Origin: Methanocorpusculum labreanum Z
Lineage (GTDB): Archaea > Halobacteriota > Methanomicrobia > Methanomicrobiales > Methanocorpusculaceae
NCBI RefSeq assembly: GCF_000015765.1
Contig: NC_008942.1
Location: 1,069,921-1,133,920, forward strand
Reading direction: 5' to 3'
Length of the DNA: 64,000 bases
In this document: one piece after another, positions 8,023 through 17,661 of the stretch
Layout: each line of letters begins with the position of its first letter
Position numbering within the stretch: the stretch's first letter is position 1
The notes under the pieces: generated by a model
The model's database searches: none
What the model saw: only the letters and a program-made list of their open reading frames with translations
What the model was told of the DNA's origin: nothing
Made by a program: the position numbers and the translations under genes

Positions 8023-9903
8023 ATGGTTGTTACTCTCACAAAAAAACAGCGGCGATCCCTCAACCGGATCATTGCTGCTTCGATTCTCTTTGCCGGAGCT
8101 GTTTTGCTCACAGAATTTGCTGTCTTTCCAGAATCATACTCGCTGTATGCCGAGTTTTTCCTGTTCCTCTCCGTTTATCTTGTGATCGGCGGGGATGTCC
8201 TTCTGCGTGCCGGCAAAAATATTATCCACGGAAATGTTTTTGATGAACATTTTCTGATGTCGATTGCGACGATCGGAGCATTCTGCCTTGGCCAGTATCC
8301 CGAGGCTGTTGCCGTGATGCTTTTTTACCAGGTCGGAGAACTGTTTCAGAGTTATGCGGTGGAAAAATCCCGCAGATCGATCGCAGACCTGATGGATATC
8401 AGTCCGGACCATGCATATATCGAGCAGGATGGGGCAATCATCTCTGTTGACCCAGGCATCCTCCAGGTCGGAGACCATATCGTTATCAAAGCTGGAGACA
8501 GGGTACCTGTCGACGGTGTGGTGATCGCAGGTATGTCGGCGTTGGATACAGCATCCCTTACCGGAGAATCTCTGCCCCGCAATGTCGGTGTCGGCGATAA
8601 GGTGATCAGCGGATGCATCAATATCAGCGGCGTGCTTCATGTCCGGGTAGAAAAGCCGCTGAGTGAATCGACCGTCACACGTATTCTTGAACTGGTGGAG
8701 AATGCGGCTGGTAAAAAAGCCAAAACCGAGCAGTTCATCACAAGATTTTCGCGGTATTATACTCCCGTCGTCGTCCTCGCTGCAGTGATTCTTTCCGTGA
8801 TACCTCCGTTGATTCTCGCCGAGCCGTTTACCATCTGGATAGAGCGAGCTTTGATCTTCCTCGTCGTCTCCTGTCCGTGTGCCCTTGTTATTTCTGTCCC
8901 TCTCAGTTTTTTTGGCGGGATCGGGGGTGCTTCACGATCTGGAATACTCGTGAAAGGAAGCAGCTATCTTGAGGCTTTGTCGAAAACCGACACGATTGTC
9001 TTCGATAAAACAGGCACTCTTACCAACGGGAGTTTTTCCGTTACCGATATACATCCGATTGGAATTTCTGAAAGAGACCTGCTGGAAATTGCCGCACATG
9101 CCGAAACCTACAGTAGTCATCCGATCGCCGTTTCGTTACGGGTGGCATATCAGCAGCCGGTCAGCACTGACAATCTGACGGATGTTTCCGAGTATGCGGG
9201 CCATGGTGTTTCTGCAATGTATCTTGGTCGCCGGATTACTGTTGGAAACGCCGGATATCTGCAGGAACAGGGGGTCACCATTGATGATGGTTCCAAGGAG
9301 GGATCACTGATCCATGTTGCCATTGATGGAAGATACGCCGGATGGTTAAGGCTTGCCGACACAATCAAACCCACTGCCGTTCAGGCAGTGGCCGAATTGA
9401 AAAGACGTGGTATTCATCGAATTATTATGCTTACCGGCGATGCTCCACCTGCAGCGGCCGCAATTGCCCGTGAGCTGGGAATTGACGAGTATTACGCGTC
9501 CCTCCTCCCTCAGGACAAGGTCTCGGCACTGGAAAAAATTCTGGCAGAACAGCAGGTAGGACGAATGGCAGCATTCGTTGGAGACGGCATCAATGATGCT
9601 CCGGTCATTATGCGTGCCGATCTCGGTATTGCGATGGGATCTCTTGGATCCGATGCAGCTATCGAAGCGGCCGATATTGTCCTGATGGATGATGACCCAA
9701 TGAAAATCATATCTGCGGTACATATCTCACACAAGACGATGCATATCGTTTTCCAGAACATCGTGTTCGCCCTCGGAGTAAAGTTTTTCGTGCTGCTTCT
9801 AGCCGCCCTGGGAATTGCAAATATGTGGGAAGCAGTTTTTGCAGACGTTGGCGTCGCATTCATCGCGATACTGAACGCGATGAGAACGCTGAAAAGCAGA
9901 TAA
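8023..9903 (+). CDS. Heavy-metal translocating P1B-type ATPase (Zn/Cd/Pb class)
   Basis: This is a metal-exporting ATPase of the cytoplasmic membrane. The phosphorylation site is DKTGTLTNG near residue 326, TGES near 187, the nucleotide-binding His-Pro pair is SSHPIAV, and the hinge motif is GDGINDAP. The membrane metal site CPCALVISVP (about residue 286) is the form typical of ZntA/CadA-like pumps. The length (626) fits a pump with no N-terminal metal-binding domain; the HMA gene just upstream fills that role. Zn2+, Cd2+ or Pb2+ export is inferred from the CPC motif and the following helix, and copper cannot be fully excluded. Confidence 0.9.
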   Translation: MVVTLTKKQRRSLNRIIAASILFAGAVLLTEFAVFPESYSLYAEFFLFLSVYLVIGGDVLLRAGKNIIHGNVFDEHFLMSIATIGAFCLGQYPEAVAVMLFYQVGELFQSYAVEKSRRSIADLMDISPDHAYIEQDGAIISVDPGILQVGDHIVIKAGDRVPVDGVVIAGMSALDTASLTGESLPRNVGVGDKVISGCINISGVLHVRVEKPLSESTVTRILELVENAAGKKAKTEQFITRFSRYYTPVVVLAAVILSVIPPLILAEPFTIWIERALIFLVVSCPCALVISVPLSFFGGIGGASRSGILVKGSSYLEALSKTDTIVFDKTGTLTNGSFSVTDIHPIGISERDLLEIAAHAETYSSHPIAVSLRVAYQQPVSTDNLTDVSEYAGHGVSAMYLGRRITVGNAGYLQEQGVTIDDGSKEGSLIHVAIDGRYAGWLRLADTIKPTAVQAVAELKRRGIHRIIMLTGDAPPAAAAIARELGIDEYYASLLPQDKVSALEKILAEQQVGRMAAFVGDGINDAPVIMRADLGIAMGSLGSDAAIEAADIVLMDDDPMKIISAVHISHKTMHIVFQNIVFALGVKFFVLLLAALGIANMWEAVFADVGVAFIAILNAMRTLKSR

Positions 9904-10657
9904 TGAGAGAAGTGTGCGCATCTTCAAGGCATTCCCCTACAATTCGCACAGCAGGTCAGGTGCGCATTTCCAGCGCGTTCGGGTCTTTCAAGCCACATTT
10001 GGACAAAGAGCGCATGGAAGGCACGCTATATTTTCCGGGGTGACGAATGATTTATCCCTTTTGGATGGTGCATGCGCGAAAATTTTATGTAAGTTTTGTA
10101 GAGAATCACAGATTGCCCAAGGATACGACAATCTGGAAAAAAGCTGGAAATATTCCAGCATTACCAGAAATATACAATTTTGACGCTAATAAAATCACAC
10201 AGCAGGCGTGAAGTCGAGAGGGGACGTGACATATTCTATAGAGAATTATCTACACCAGCCGCATGAATTTTGTCCCGTGTTCTGGGACCAAGACATCAGG
10301 CAGGAAGTTTAGAACCAACCGTTTTGTAACATTTCTGTATTTAATCGTATCACTTTATTTGATATAAATTAGCCTGATTCGATTCTTTGTATGTTCACTA
10401 ACGAGTCTCAATGAAGTGCTCAGATAGGGGTACGTTTGACAAATAAAGCAACATATAAATCATTTAACAAAAAAATAAAGATGGAGAACTGGAGATTATT
10501 TTACTACTAATATATTAATTAATAGTATTTCGTGTTAATTAAATATATTAGTAAAATAAGTCTGTCCAACCTCCTTGGAACAGATTTTGTCCTATTAGAT
10601 AAGACTCCGTTCGGTAAAAAAGCATGCGATTTGCATGAAGAAAAACAGGTAAACATT
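9904..10657. promoter_or_regulatory. Long AT-rich control region upstream of mcrB
   Basis: About 750 nt without a believable gene; short open frames near 9914-10183 lack ribosome sites and family features. It contains a 7-bp hairpin GCTGGAA-ATA-TTCCAGC near 10143-10159, a good TATA-like element ACATATAAATC near 10450-10460, and a second AT-box (TTAAATATATTAG) about 110 nt before mcrB. Two candidate promoters would give leaders of roughly 170 and 85 nt. High and regulated expression of mcr makes an extended control region plausible. Confidence 0.5.
10499..10556. repeat. Long AT-only inverted repeat before mcrB
   Basis: The left arm at 10499-10522 (TTTTACTACTAATATATTAA and four more bases) and the right arm at 10535-10556 (TTAATTAAATATATTAGTAA and two more) are reverse complements apart from a three-base CTA insertion and one extra T. 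Twelve bases separate them (10523-10534). The repeat overlaps the proximal AT-box. It may be an operator, a cruciform or a leader hairpin. Confidence 0.6.
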
Positions 10658-11971
10658 ATGGCAAAATACAAGGATGTCATCGATTTATATGATGACTATG
10701 GTAAACTCTTACGGAGTAATATATCCCTTGAGCGGATCAGCCCGCTTGTAAACCCGGCAGTCAAGAAAATCATCGACGACACGAAACGTTCTGTTGCAGT
10801 CAACCTCGGCGGTATGCAGGATGGTCTGAAGTCGGGTAAGATCGGCAAGCACCAGCAGATCCTCGGACGTGAACTTGACCTTGATATCCTTGGAAACATC
10901 GACGCAATCGAAGCAAAGATCAAAGAGTATGTCTCTGTAGAATCTGGCGATGACACCGAGATCAAACGCTTCAACGGCGGAAAACTTCTGTTAGTGAAGG
11001 TCCCCTCAGCACGTATTGCTGCAGCAGCAACCTACGATGCAGCCCTCACCTCTGTCGCAGCAGCAACCACCTATGCAGTTGTCGAGCAGTTCAACGTTGA
11101 CATGTTCAACGCAAACACCGTCAAAGCAGCAGCATTCGGTACCTACCCGGTCACGATGGATCTCGCAGGCGGAGCATGTTCTATGATCATGTCTATCCCC
11201 CAGAACAACGAGTCTCTCGGATATGCACTTCGTAACATTCCGGCAAACCAGACCGTAATGATGACCCACAGAAACGCAATGCAGGGTGCAGCCCTCGCAT
11301 CCACCTTCGAGCATGCAGGTCAGTTCGAGATGGGTAACGCAATCGGTCCATTCGAGCGTGCACAGCTTTTACTCTTCGCATACCAGGGTCTGAACGCAAA
11401 CAACATCGTCTACGATCTTGTTAAAGCAAACGGTCAGACCGGTACTGTTGGTACTGTCGTTCAGTCCTTAGTCGAGCGTGCAATGGAAGACAACGTCATC
11501 ACTCAGGCAGCAGCAGCTAAAGGCGGATACTTCAAGCCCTACGAGACCAAGGACCCGATGCTCTGGAACGCCTATGCATCCGCCGGTACCCTCGCCGCAA
11601 CCATGGTCAACGCAGGAGCAGGAAGAATGGCACAGGCAGCATCCTCCACCTTACTGTACTTCAACGACCTTCTTGAGCACGAAACCGGACTTCCGGGATC
11701 CGACTTTGGAAGAGTTATGGGAGCCGGTGTTGGTTTCTCCTTCTTCAGCCACTCCATCTACGGTGGAGGAGGACCGGGTATCTTCAACGGAAACCACGTC
11801 GTTACCCGTCACGCAGCAGGTGTCGCAATGCCTTGTGCAGTTGCAGCATGTGCACTTGATGCAGGTACTCAGATGTTCTCTCCGGAAGGAACCGCAAAGA
11901 TCTACGGTGAAACCTTCGGTAAGATCGAAGAGTTTGCACACCCGATCCAGGCAATTGCAAAAGTTGCATAA
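10658..11971 (+). CDS. mcrB: Methyl-coenzyme M reductase I, beta subunit
   Basis: Beta subunit of the (alpha beta gamma)2 enzyme that releases methane from methyl-CoM and CoB. ATG 10658 gives MAKYKDVIDLYDDYGKLL and 437 residues, the normal McrB length; the longer frame from 10532 adds a sequence unlike the family. The N-terminal alpha/beta domain runs to about residue 180. The helical domain contains the glycine-rich GGGGPGIFNGNHVVTRHAAG stretch near residue 370, which helps form the F430 cavity. mcrG follows after 44 nt. The usual mcrD and mcrC genes are not between them. Confidence 0.97.
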   Translation: MAKYKDVIDLYDDYGKLLRSNISLERISPLVNPAVKKIIDDTKRSVAVNLGGMQDGLKSGKIGKHQQILGRELDLDILGNIDAIEAKIKEYVSVESGDDTEIKRFNGGKLLLVKVPSARIAAAATYDAALTSVAAATTYAVVEQFNVDMFNANTVKAAAFGTYPVTMDLAGGACSMIMSIPQNNESLGYALRNIPANQTVMMTHRNAMQGAALASTFEHAGQFEMGNAIGPFERAQLLLFAYQGLNANNIVYDLVKANGQTGTVGTVVQSLVERAMEDNVITQAAAAKGGYFKPYETKDPMLWNAYASAGTLAATMVNAGAGRMAQAASSTLLYFNDLLEHETGLPGSDFGRVMGAGVGFSFFSHSIYGGGGPGIFNGNHVVTRHAAGVAMPCAVAACALDAGTQMFSPEGTAKIYGETFGKIEEFAHPIQAIAKVA

Positions 11972-12015
11972 CTTTCATCCGTGAATAACCAAAACAATCA
12001 CGAAGGAACATAAAA

Positions 12016-12780
12016 ATGGCATATACACCACAATACGGGCCGGGAACTTCCCGCGTCGCGGAAGTTCGTCGCAACCAGATGAACCCGAACGTAAAGCTCG
12101 ATAAGATTCGCAACATTACCGATGAGGACCTTGTCCTTATCATGGGACACCGTGCACCAGGACAGGCATACCCGTCGGCACACCCCCCACTCGCAGAGCA
12201 GGGAGAACCCGACTGCCCGATCCGCAAACTCGTTCAGCCGACCGAAGGCGCAAAAGCCGGTGACCGTGTCAGATACATTCAGTTCGCTGACTCTATGCTG
12301 AACGCACCATGTCAGCCTTACCAGAGAACCTATCTCGAGATGTACCGCTACCGTGGTATCGACCCGGGAACTCTCTCCGGCCGTCAGATCGTCGAGTGCC
12401 GCGAGCGTGATCTTGAAGGATACGCACGCGAACTTGTTGAGAGCAGCCTCTTTGACCCGGCGACTGTCGGTATCCGCGGTGCAACCGTGCATGGACACTC
12501 ACTCCGTCTCGCAGAGAACGGTATGATGTTCGATGCAGTTCAGAGATGTATCCTTGACACCGACGGTGTTGTAAAGTACGTCAAAGATCAGGTAGCAATT
12601 CCACTCGACCGCAAAGTTGCTGTCGGTAAACCGATGGATGCAGCCTGGCTGAAAGAGAACACTCCGATGTTCCACTCCCTTGTCGGAACTCCATTCCGTG
12701 CCGACAGTGAATATGTTGCATACGTTCAGCGTATCCACGCCCTCCGTACCAAATACGGATTCATGCCCAAGGAGGCCTGA
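12016..12780 (+). CDS. mcrG: Methyl-coenzyme M reductase I, gamma subunit
   Basis: Gamma subunit of methyl-CoM reductase, 254 residues, as expected. Family landmarks are the N-terminal [20 protein letters not shown], then [20 protein letters not shown] around residues 43-62, and [20 protein letters not shown] near 157-176, which lines the substrate channel in known structures. A GAAGGAA ribosome site precedes the ATG by about 8 nt. The mcrA start lies 5 nt after the stop, so gamma and alpha are surely cotranscribed. Confidence 0.97.
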   Translation: MAYTPQYGPGTSRVAEVRRNQMNPNVKLDKIRNITDEDLVLIMGHRAPGQAYPSAHPPLAEQGEPDCPIRKLVQPTEGAKAGDRVRYIQFADSMLNAPCQPYQRTYLEMYRYRGIDPGTLSGRQIVECRERDLEGYARELVESSLFDPATVGIRGATVHGHSLRLAENGMMFDAVQRCILDTDGVVKYVKDQVAIPLDRKVAVGKPMDAAWLKENTPMFHSLVGTPFRADSEYVAYVQRIHALRTKYGFMPKEA

Positions 12781-12785
12781 GTAAT

Positions 12786-14492
12786 ATGGCAAAAGTAGAA
12801 AAGACCCAGAAACTTTTCCTTGATGCACTCAAGCAGAAGTTCCCAAAACAGGACGTTGCATCTGTTCAGACAGAGTTCTACAAGTTTAACGGCGTCCAGC
12901 AGTCTCCTCGTAAGAGAGAGTTCATGGCCGAGAACAAAAAGATCGAAGCTGCACGTGGAATCTCCATGTACGACCCGGAACACTGCCACCTTGGCGGTAT
13001 CCCGATGGGTCAGCGCCAGCTGATGACCTACGAAGTCTCCGGCACTGGAACCTTCGTTGAGGGTGATGACCTTCACTTCGTCAACAATGCTGCCATGCAG
13101 CAGATGTGGGATGATATCCGCAGAACCGTAATCGTGTCCATGGACATGGCCCACCAGACCCTGCAGAAGCGTCTCGGCAAGGAAGTTACTCCTGAAACCA
13201 TCAACGAGTATCTCCACGTCGTCAACCACGCAATGCCCGGAGGCGCCGTCGTTCAGGAACACATGGTCGAGACCCACCCGGGACTTACCGACGACTGTTA
13301 CGTCCGTGTGTTTACCGGTGACCAGGAACTCGCCGACAACCTCGAGCCCCAGTTCGTCATCGACGTCGAGAAGCTCTTCCCGAAGAAGCAGGCTGAAGCC
13401 CTTCAGGCAGCAGTCGGCAAATCCCTCTGGCAGTGTGTCCACATGCCGACCATCGTCGGCCGTACCTGCGATGGAGGAACTACCTCCCGCTGGTCCGCCA
13501 TGCAGATCGGTATGTCCTTCATTGCCGCATACCGTATGTGCGCCGGTGAAGCAGCCGTTGCTGACCTGTCCTTTGCAGCAAAGCACGCTGGTGTCATCAA
13601 CATGGCCCACCACCTGCCTGCACGCCGTGCACGCGGTCCGAACGAGCCCGGAGGAATGCTCTTTGGTAACTTCTCCGATATGATCCAGGCAGACCGTGTC
13701 AACCCGAACGACCCGGCAAAAGCATCCCTGGAAAATGTCGCAGCAGGAGCCATGCTCTTCGACCAGATCTGGCTCGGATCCTATATGTCCGGCGGTGTCG
13801 GTTTCACCCAGTACGCAACTGCAGCATACACGGATAACATCCTTGATGACTTTGTATACAGCGGAATGGACTACATCCACGACAAGTACAAGGTTGACCT
13901 CAAGAACCCGAACCCGAACGACAAAGTCAAAGCAACCCAGGAAGTTGTCAACGACATCGCAACCGAAGTCAACCTTTACGGTATGGAACAGTATGAACAG
14001 TTCCCGACCATGATGGAAGACCACTTCGGCGGTTCCCAGCGTGCAGCAGTTCTTGCAGCAGCATCCGGTATCACCACTTCCATTGCAACCGGAAACTCCA
14101 ACGCCGGTCTCAACGGCTGGTATCTGTCCATGCTTCTCCACAAAGACGGATGGTCCAGACTTGGTTTCTTCGGCTACGACCTGCAGGACCAGTGCGGTTC
14201 CGCAAACTCACTCTCCATCAGACCCGACGAGGGCTGTATCGGCGAGTTCCGTGGACCGAACTACCCGAACTATGCAATGAACGTCGGTCACCAGGGAGAA
14301 TACGCAGCCATCGGAGCAGCAGCCCACTTCGGCCGCGGCGACGCATGGACGCTCTCCCCGCTGATCAAGATCTGTTTCGCAGACCCGGCCCTGAAGTTCG
14401 ACTTCGCCCACCCGCGTGCAGAATTCGCCAAAGGAGCAATCCGCGAATTTATGCCTGCTGGTGAGAGATCCCTCATCATCCCGGCACAGTAA
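12786..14492 (+). CDS. mcrA: Methyl-coenzyme M reductase I, alpha subunit
   Basis: Catalytic alpha subunit, 568 residues. The residues known to be modified in Mcr are present: His267 in AAKHAGVIN (N-methylhistidine), Arg281 in LPARRARG (methylarginine), Gln in GGSQRA (methylglutamine), and Gly463 and Cys470 in [12 protein letters not shown] (thioglycine and S-methylcysteine). The presence of the target residues does not prove that each modification occurs. The [13 protein letters not shown] and [10 protein letters not shown] regions near residues 40 and 80 are also conserved. The divergent, formate-type relatives and ANME variants lack features seen here, so this is a conventional methanogenic Mcr. 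Confidence 0.98.
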   Translation: MAKVEKTQKLFLDALKQKFPKQDVASVQTEFYKFNGVQQSPRKREFMAENKKIEAARGISMYDPEHCHLGGIPMGQRQLMTYEVSGTGTFVEGDDLHFVNNAAMQQMWDDIRRTVIVSMDMAHQTLQKRLGKEVTPETINEYLHVVNHAMPGGAVVQEHMVETHPGLTDDCYVRVFTGDQELADNLEPQFVIDVEKLFPKKQAEALQAAVGKSLWQCVHMPTIVGRTCDGGTTSRWSAMQIGMSFIAAYRMCAGEAAVADLSFAAKHAGVINMAHHLPARRARGPNEPGGMLFGNFSDMIQADRVNPNDPAKASLENVAAGAMLFDQIWLGSYMSGGVGFTQYATAAYTDNILDDFVYSGMDYIHDKYKVDLKNPNPNDKVKATQEVVNDIATEVNLYGMEQYEQFPTMMEDHFGGSQRAAVLAAASGITTSIATGNSNAGLNGWYLSMLLHKDGWSRLGFFGYDLQDQCGSANSLSIRPDEGCIGEFRGPNYPNYAMNVGHQGEYAAIGAAAHFGRGDAWTLSPLIKICFADPALKFDFAHPRAEFAKGAIREFMPAGERSLIIPAQ

Positions 14493-14527
14493 GTGGTTCA
14501 TTAACCACTCACTTTTTTTTCTTTTTT
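14493..14527 (+). terminator. Terminator of the mcr operon
   Basis: The stem GTGGTT 14493-14498 with AACCAC 14503-14508 begins directly after the mcrA stop and is followed by a T-rich tract from 14513 to 14527 interrupted by one C. This is the strongest hairpin-plus-U-tract in the window and fits a highly expressed operon. Confidence 0.8.
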
Positions 14528-14611
14528 CAACAGTTCTGCAAAAAAAATCAGCAGAGATAATTTCATAAAAAAAAGTGATGATCAATTCAGAGTTCTTGAT
14601 GAGCTTATGAA

Positions 14612-15877
14612 TCAGGTAAGCTCACTCAAAAGTTCGCTCATCCGTTTTAAAAGATGTTGCGCTGTGTCATACTCACCATCGGTGAATATGGAAAACGACA
14701 TCGTATTATTCCACGTGAGAACCACGATAACAAACGGATTTCCTGTAGTGATATTTGCATAGTTCAAAGCATCTATCACAGAAATACCATCGCCGAAATC
14801 CACAATATCTTTCGGAAGGATTCCGGTATTCGACATGAATGGAGTTGAGTAATACTCCGGCTCGAGATACGGTTTGGCTGCTTCTGACTCCGGCTCTTCG
14901 ATAGCGAAAAGTTCGCCTATACCCGGAGCAGTCGTACGGTGCGTCTTTGATAATGCAGTAACTTCGCGAAGAATTGATACTATATCCCCGGACTTCGGGA
15001 TCGGTGCTCTTGACCAATAGGAAACTGAATAGTTTTTAATTTCGTTTCGAAGATAAGGAGGCAGATATCTTCTGAGATCTACGGCTCCCCGGATCGGCAC
15101 TATAGACATCGAGGTCTGGAACGTGTCCAACACATACTCCTGTAGTGCAGCCGCATACACTGTAACCAGAACATCATTCAATGTTGCATTATTTCGGCGG
15201 GCAAACTCCTTCATAGAGTGCAGTGTATGAGGCTGTATCTTTTCGACAAGAAGCTGAGGCTTTCCACGCTTTTCCTGCGGGAATAGAAACAATTTCTGAT
15301 ATTGCTGGACAGGAATCCGTTTTACCGCTTCGGCACGGCACATTGCGGCGCATGCTTCACGGGAATAAGAATCAAGAAGCGGATCCAGAGATCGGGTGTT
15401 GCATTCCCTGACTGGAGCAGGAGTATAATCCGGATCCCACGCAAGATTTACATAACATGCCGAAATCATCCCGACAATATCCCACAAGCCATGTGCATCG
15501 GTTACTGTGTGATCTATCGAGAAAACCAGCGTGCATTGCGGCCCATTCTGATCCGCCGTCACATGCAGGGGGGGATGTTCAGTTGGCAGATTATCCAGAA
15601 TGGCCGTCACACTCGCGGGGTCGGAACTGGCCACGCTCAGCCATTTTGGTTCTCTGGTCAGCAGCACCCACCCGCTGTTCTCGTCCTCATAACTGCCGGT
15701 ATAATAACACCTGAGAATTTTGACTGCATCTGCAACTTTTGTAATTGCCTTTTCCAGGCGGTTAAGATCGATATATCCATTAAGCTCCAGATGAAGTGAG
15801 ATGAAATAGAATCGGTTGTCATTGAATTTGCGTTGAAAACGGTCGAGTTTTGCGGAGGGGATGAATTTGTCTGCCAT
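14612..15877 (-). CDS. Condensation-domain / alcohol acyltransferase-like protein
   Basis: A 421-residue protein resembling the chloramphenicol-acetyltransferase-like superfamily that includes NRPS condensation domains, PapA and alcohol O-acetyltransferases. The catalytic-type motif appears as SIDHTVTDAHGL near residue 120, a variant of HHxxxDG in which the first His is Asp and a residue sits between D and G. A C-terminal half with SMSIVPIRGAVDLRRYLP near 260 corresponds to the second lobe. No carrier-protein or adenylation gene lies nearby. It stands alone and diverges from the transporter at 16041. The acyl acceptor is unknown; a role in lipid or surface-glycan acylation is only a guess. 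Confidence 0.6.
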   Translation of the reverse strand: MADKFIPSAKLDRFQRKFNDNRFYFISLHLELNGYIDLNRLEKAITKVADAVKILRCYYTGSYEDENSGWVLLTREPKWLSVASSDPASVTAILDNLPTEHPPLHVTADQNGPQCTLVFSIDHTVTDAHGLWDIVGMISACYVNLAWDPDYTPAPVRECNTRSLDPLLDSYSREACAAMCRAEAVKRIPVQQYQKLFLFPQEKRGKPQLLVEKIQPHTLHSMKEFARRNNATLNDVLVTVYAAALQEYVLDTFQTSMSIVPIRGAVDLRRYLPPYLRNEIKNYSVSYWSRAPIPKSGDIVSILREVTALSKTHRTTAPGIGELFAIEEPESEAAKPYLEPEYYSTPFMSNTGILPKDIVDFGDGISVIDALNYANITTGNPFVIVVLTWNNTMSFSIFTDGEYDTAQHLLKRMSELLSELT

Positions 15878-16040
15878 AAGAACATTCCTGAATAAATATT
15901 CGCTTTCAGCCTATTTCTATCTCTGCTGAATATATTGTGACGTTCGGTTTGAACACAGGTGCCCAAAAAGAAATAGAGCAATTATATGTTCTGAGAAACA
16001 ACCTGTGAGGATATCGGTCACAGGCTTGGGACATATTAGT

Positions 16041-17648
16041 ATGGCAGTATCCTCAAAAACACTTACATTTCATCTCTCGGAAGATGCGGTCGGGCAGATC
16101 AGTTCTTTAACAGCCGAAGCACTCAAAGAAGGAAATATTGAAGAATACGACATTGAGCGTTTGCATCTTGCCGTCGAACAGGTCCTGTTGAAATGGCTCG
16201 CTGTTCTCGGAGAAGGAATCGAAGGAACATACCGGAGCGGCAAACGTCTGGGCCGTCAGTACATTAACCTCTCGGTTATAGGACCAAGAGTAAATCCGTT
16301 CGGTGAAGACGGAGGGGACTGTGTTTTAAACGGGGGCAATTCGGTCCAGACACTGCTTGCAAATATCGGACTTACCCCGTCGTATCATTACGTAAACGGC
16401 GAAAATCAGATATCGCTCATGCCGAAGCGGAAAAAGATCAATCCGCTGATTTATCTTTTCTGCTCGATTTTTGCAGGAGTATTCGTTGGACTATTGTGCC
16501 GTGAACTACCGTATGACATCAGACACGCAGTCTCCGAGGTCGTTGTTGTCCCGCTGTTCGACACCTTCATTGGACTTTTAATCGCGGCGGCCCTTCCCAT
16601 GATGTTTTTATCCCTTATCTGGGGTATTTACAGTATTGGCGATACGGCTACACTCGGAAATATCGGCAAACGTGTTATAGGCAGATACCTTGGAAGAATC
16701 TACTTCACGTTGGTCATCTGCACACTGGTCTGTATTCCGTTTTTTACGTATGCGGCCGGCGGGACAATAGTGAACGGCGGGGAGTTCACGGCGATTTTTT
16801 CCATGATCCTCGATATCATTCCATCCAATCTCATCTCTCCGTTCGTCGAAGGAAACTCTCTTCAGATCATCTTTCTGGCAGTGACTTTTGGTCTTGCCAT
16901 GCTTATCCTGAACAAAAAGATCCCGGTGATCATACAGTTCGTTGGACAGGCAAACAACATCATCCAGCTGATCATGGAATGGATCACGTCACTCCTTCCA
17001 GTGATCATCTTCATCAGCATTCTTCAGTTGATGCTGACGGATATGCTTTCAGATATGGCAGGTCTCGTGAAACTTTTTGTAATCATCTTCCTCTGTGTAG
17101 GTGCAAACCTTGTCCTGATGATCATGAGTGTTTCGATTCGAAGAAAAATCTCCCCGATCATTCTGGTAAAAAAACTGCTCCCCTCATTTCTGGTGGCTCT
17201 TACGACCGCTTCATCAGCGGCTACCTTCTCGACGAACATGGAGTGCTGCGAGAAAAAACTGGGCATACAGCGTAAACTCGTGAACTTCGGCGTTCCTCTT
17301 GGAACCGCCTTCTCGAGACCGGGGCATGCCGCGGTATTTTTCTGCGTCTGTTTATTTATGGCCGATACCTACGGCGTTCCGATCACCTTTTCCTGGATAT
17401 TTGCCGCCATACTGACCTGCGGCCTTCTTGCTTTGGCCGTCCCTCCGGTGCCCGGAGGAGGGATCGCCTGTTACTCGATTCTATTCCTTCAGTTGGGAAT
17501 ACCTGTAGAAGCGCTTGGTATCGCTGTGGTTTTGGAGATCGTGCTGGACTTCCTGAGTACATCACTGAACATGGTGGCCGTGCCTGTGGATATGATCCAT
17601 GTGGCAGGCAAACTGGATCTGGTTGATGAAAAAGTGATGAGAGGCTGA
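16041..17648 (+). CDS. Dicarboxylate/amino acid:cation symporter (DAACS) with extra N-terminal domain
   Basis: The C-terminal 400 residues are a glutamate/dicarboxylate-type Na+ or H+ symporter. Helices start near residue 135 (INPLIYLFCSIFAGVFVGLL) and the substrate region contains TTASSAATFSTNMECC and VPPVPGGGI, standing for the two re-entrant hairpins. The first 130 residues are soluble and unusual. YDIERLHLAVEQVLLKWLAV resembles the N-box helix of GHKL/anti-sigma ATPases, and INLSVIGPRVNPFGEDGG a following strand-loop, but the expected Asn and glycine-rich lid are missing. ATG 16041 was preferred to the GTG at 16005, which would add twelve residues. The ligand is unknown. A regulatory role for the N-terminal domain is inference. 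Confidence 0.75.
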   Translation: MAVSSKTLTFHLSEDAVGQISSLTAEALKEGNIEEYDIERLHLAVEQVLLKWLAVLGEGIEGTYRSGKRLGRQYINLSVIGPRVNPFGEDGGDCVLNGGNSVQTLLANIGLTPSYHYVNGENQISLMPKRKKINPLIYLFCSIFAGVFVGLLCRELPYDIRHAVSEVVVVPLFDTFIGLLIAAALPMMFLSLIWGIYSIGDTATLGNIGKRVIGRYLGRIYFTLVICTLVCIPFFTYAAGGTIVNGGEFTAIFSMILDIIPSNLISPFVEGNSLQIIFLAVTFGLAMLILNKKIPVIIQFVGQANNIIQLIMEWITSLLPVIIFISILQLMLTDMLSDMAGLVKLFVIIFLCVGANLVLMIMSVSIRRKISPIILVKKLLPSFLVALTTASSAATFSTNMECCEKKLGIQRKLVNFGVPLGTAFSRPGHAAVFFCVCLFMADTYGVPITFSWIFAAILTCGLLALAVPPVPGGGIACYSILFLQLGIPVEALGIAVVLEIVLDFLSTSLNMVAVPVDMIHVAGKLDLVDEKVMRG

Positions 17649-17661
17649 CCCTCTCATGCTG

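Noticed and set aside
9914-10183. An 89-codon open frame in the mcr upstream region
   Set aside because: No ribosome site and a composition unlike neighbouring proteins; overlaps a hairpin and AT-rich promoter-like sequence.
12726-14141. A 471-codon open frame antisense to mcrA
   Set aside because: It mirrors the codon bias of the highly expressed mcrA gene; the translation has no family features and is Val/Gly/Cys/His-rich, as expected of an antisense shadow.
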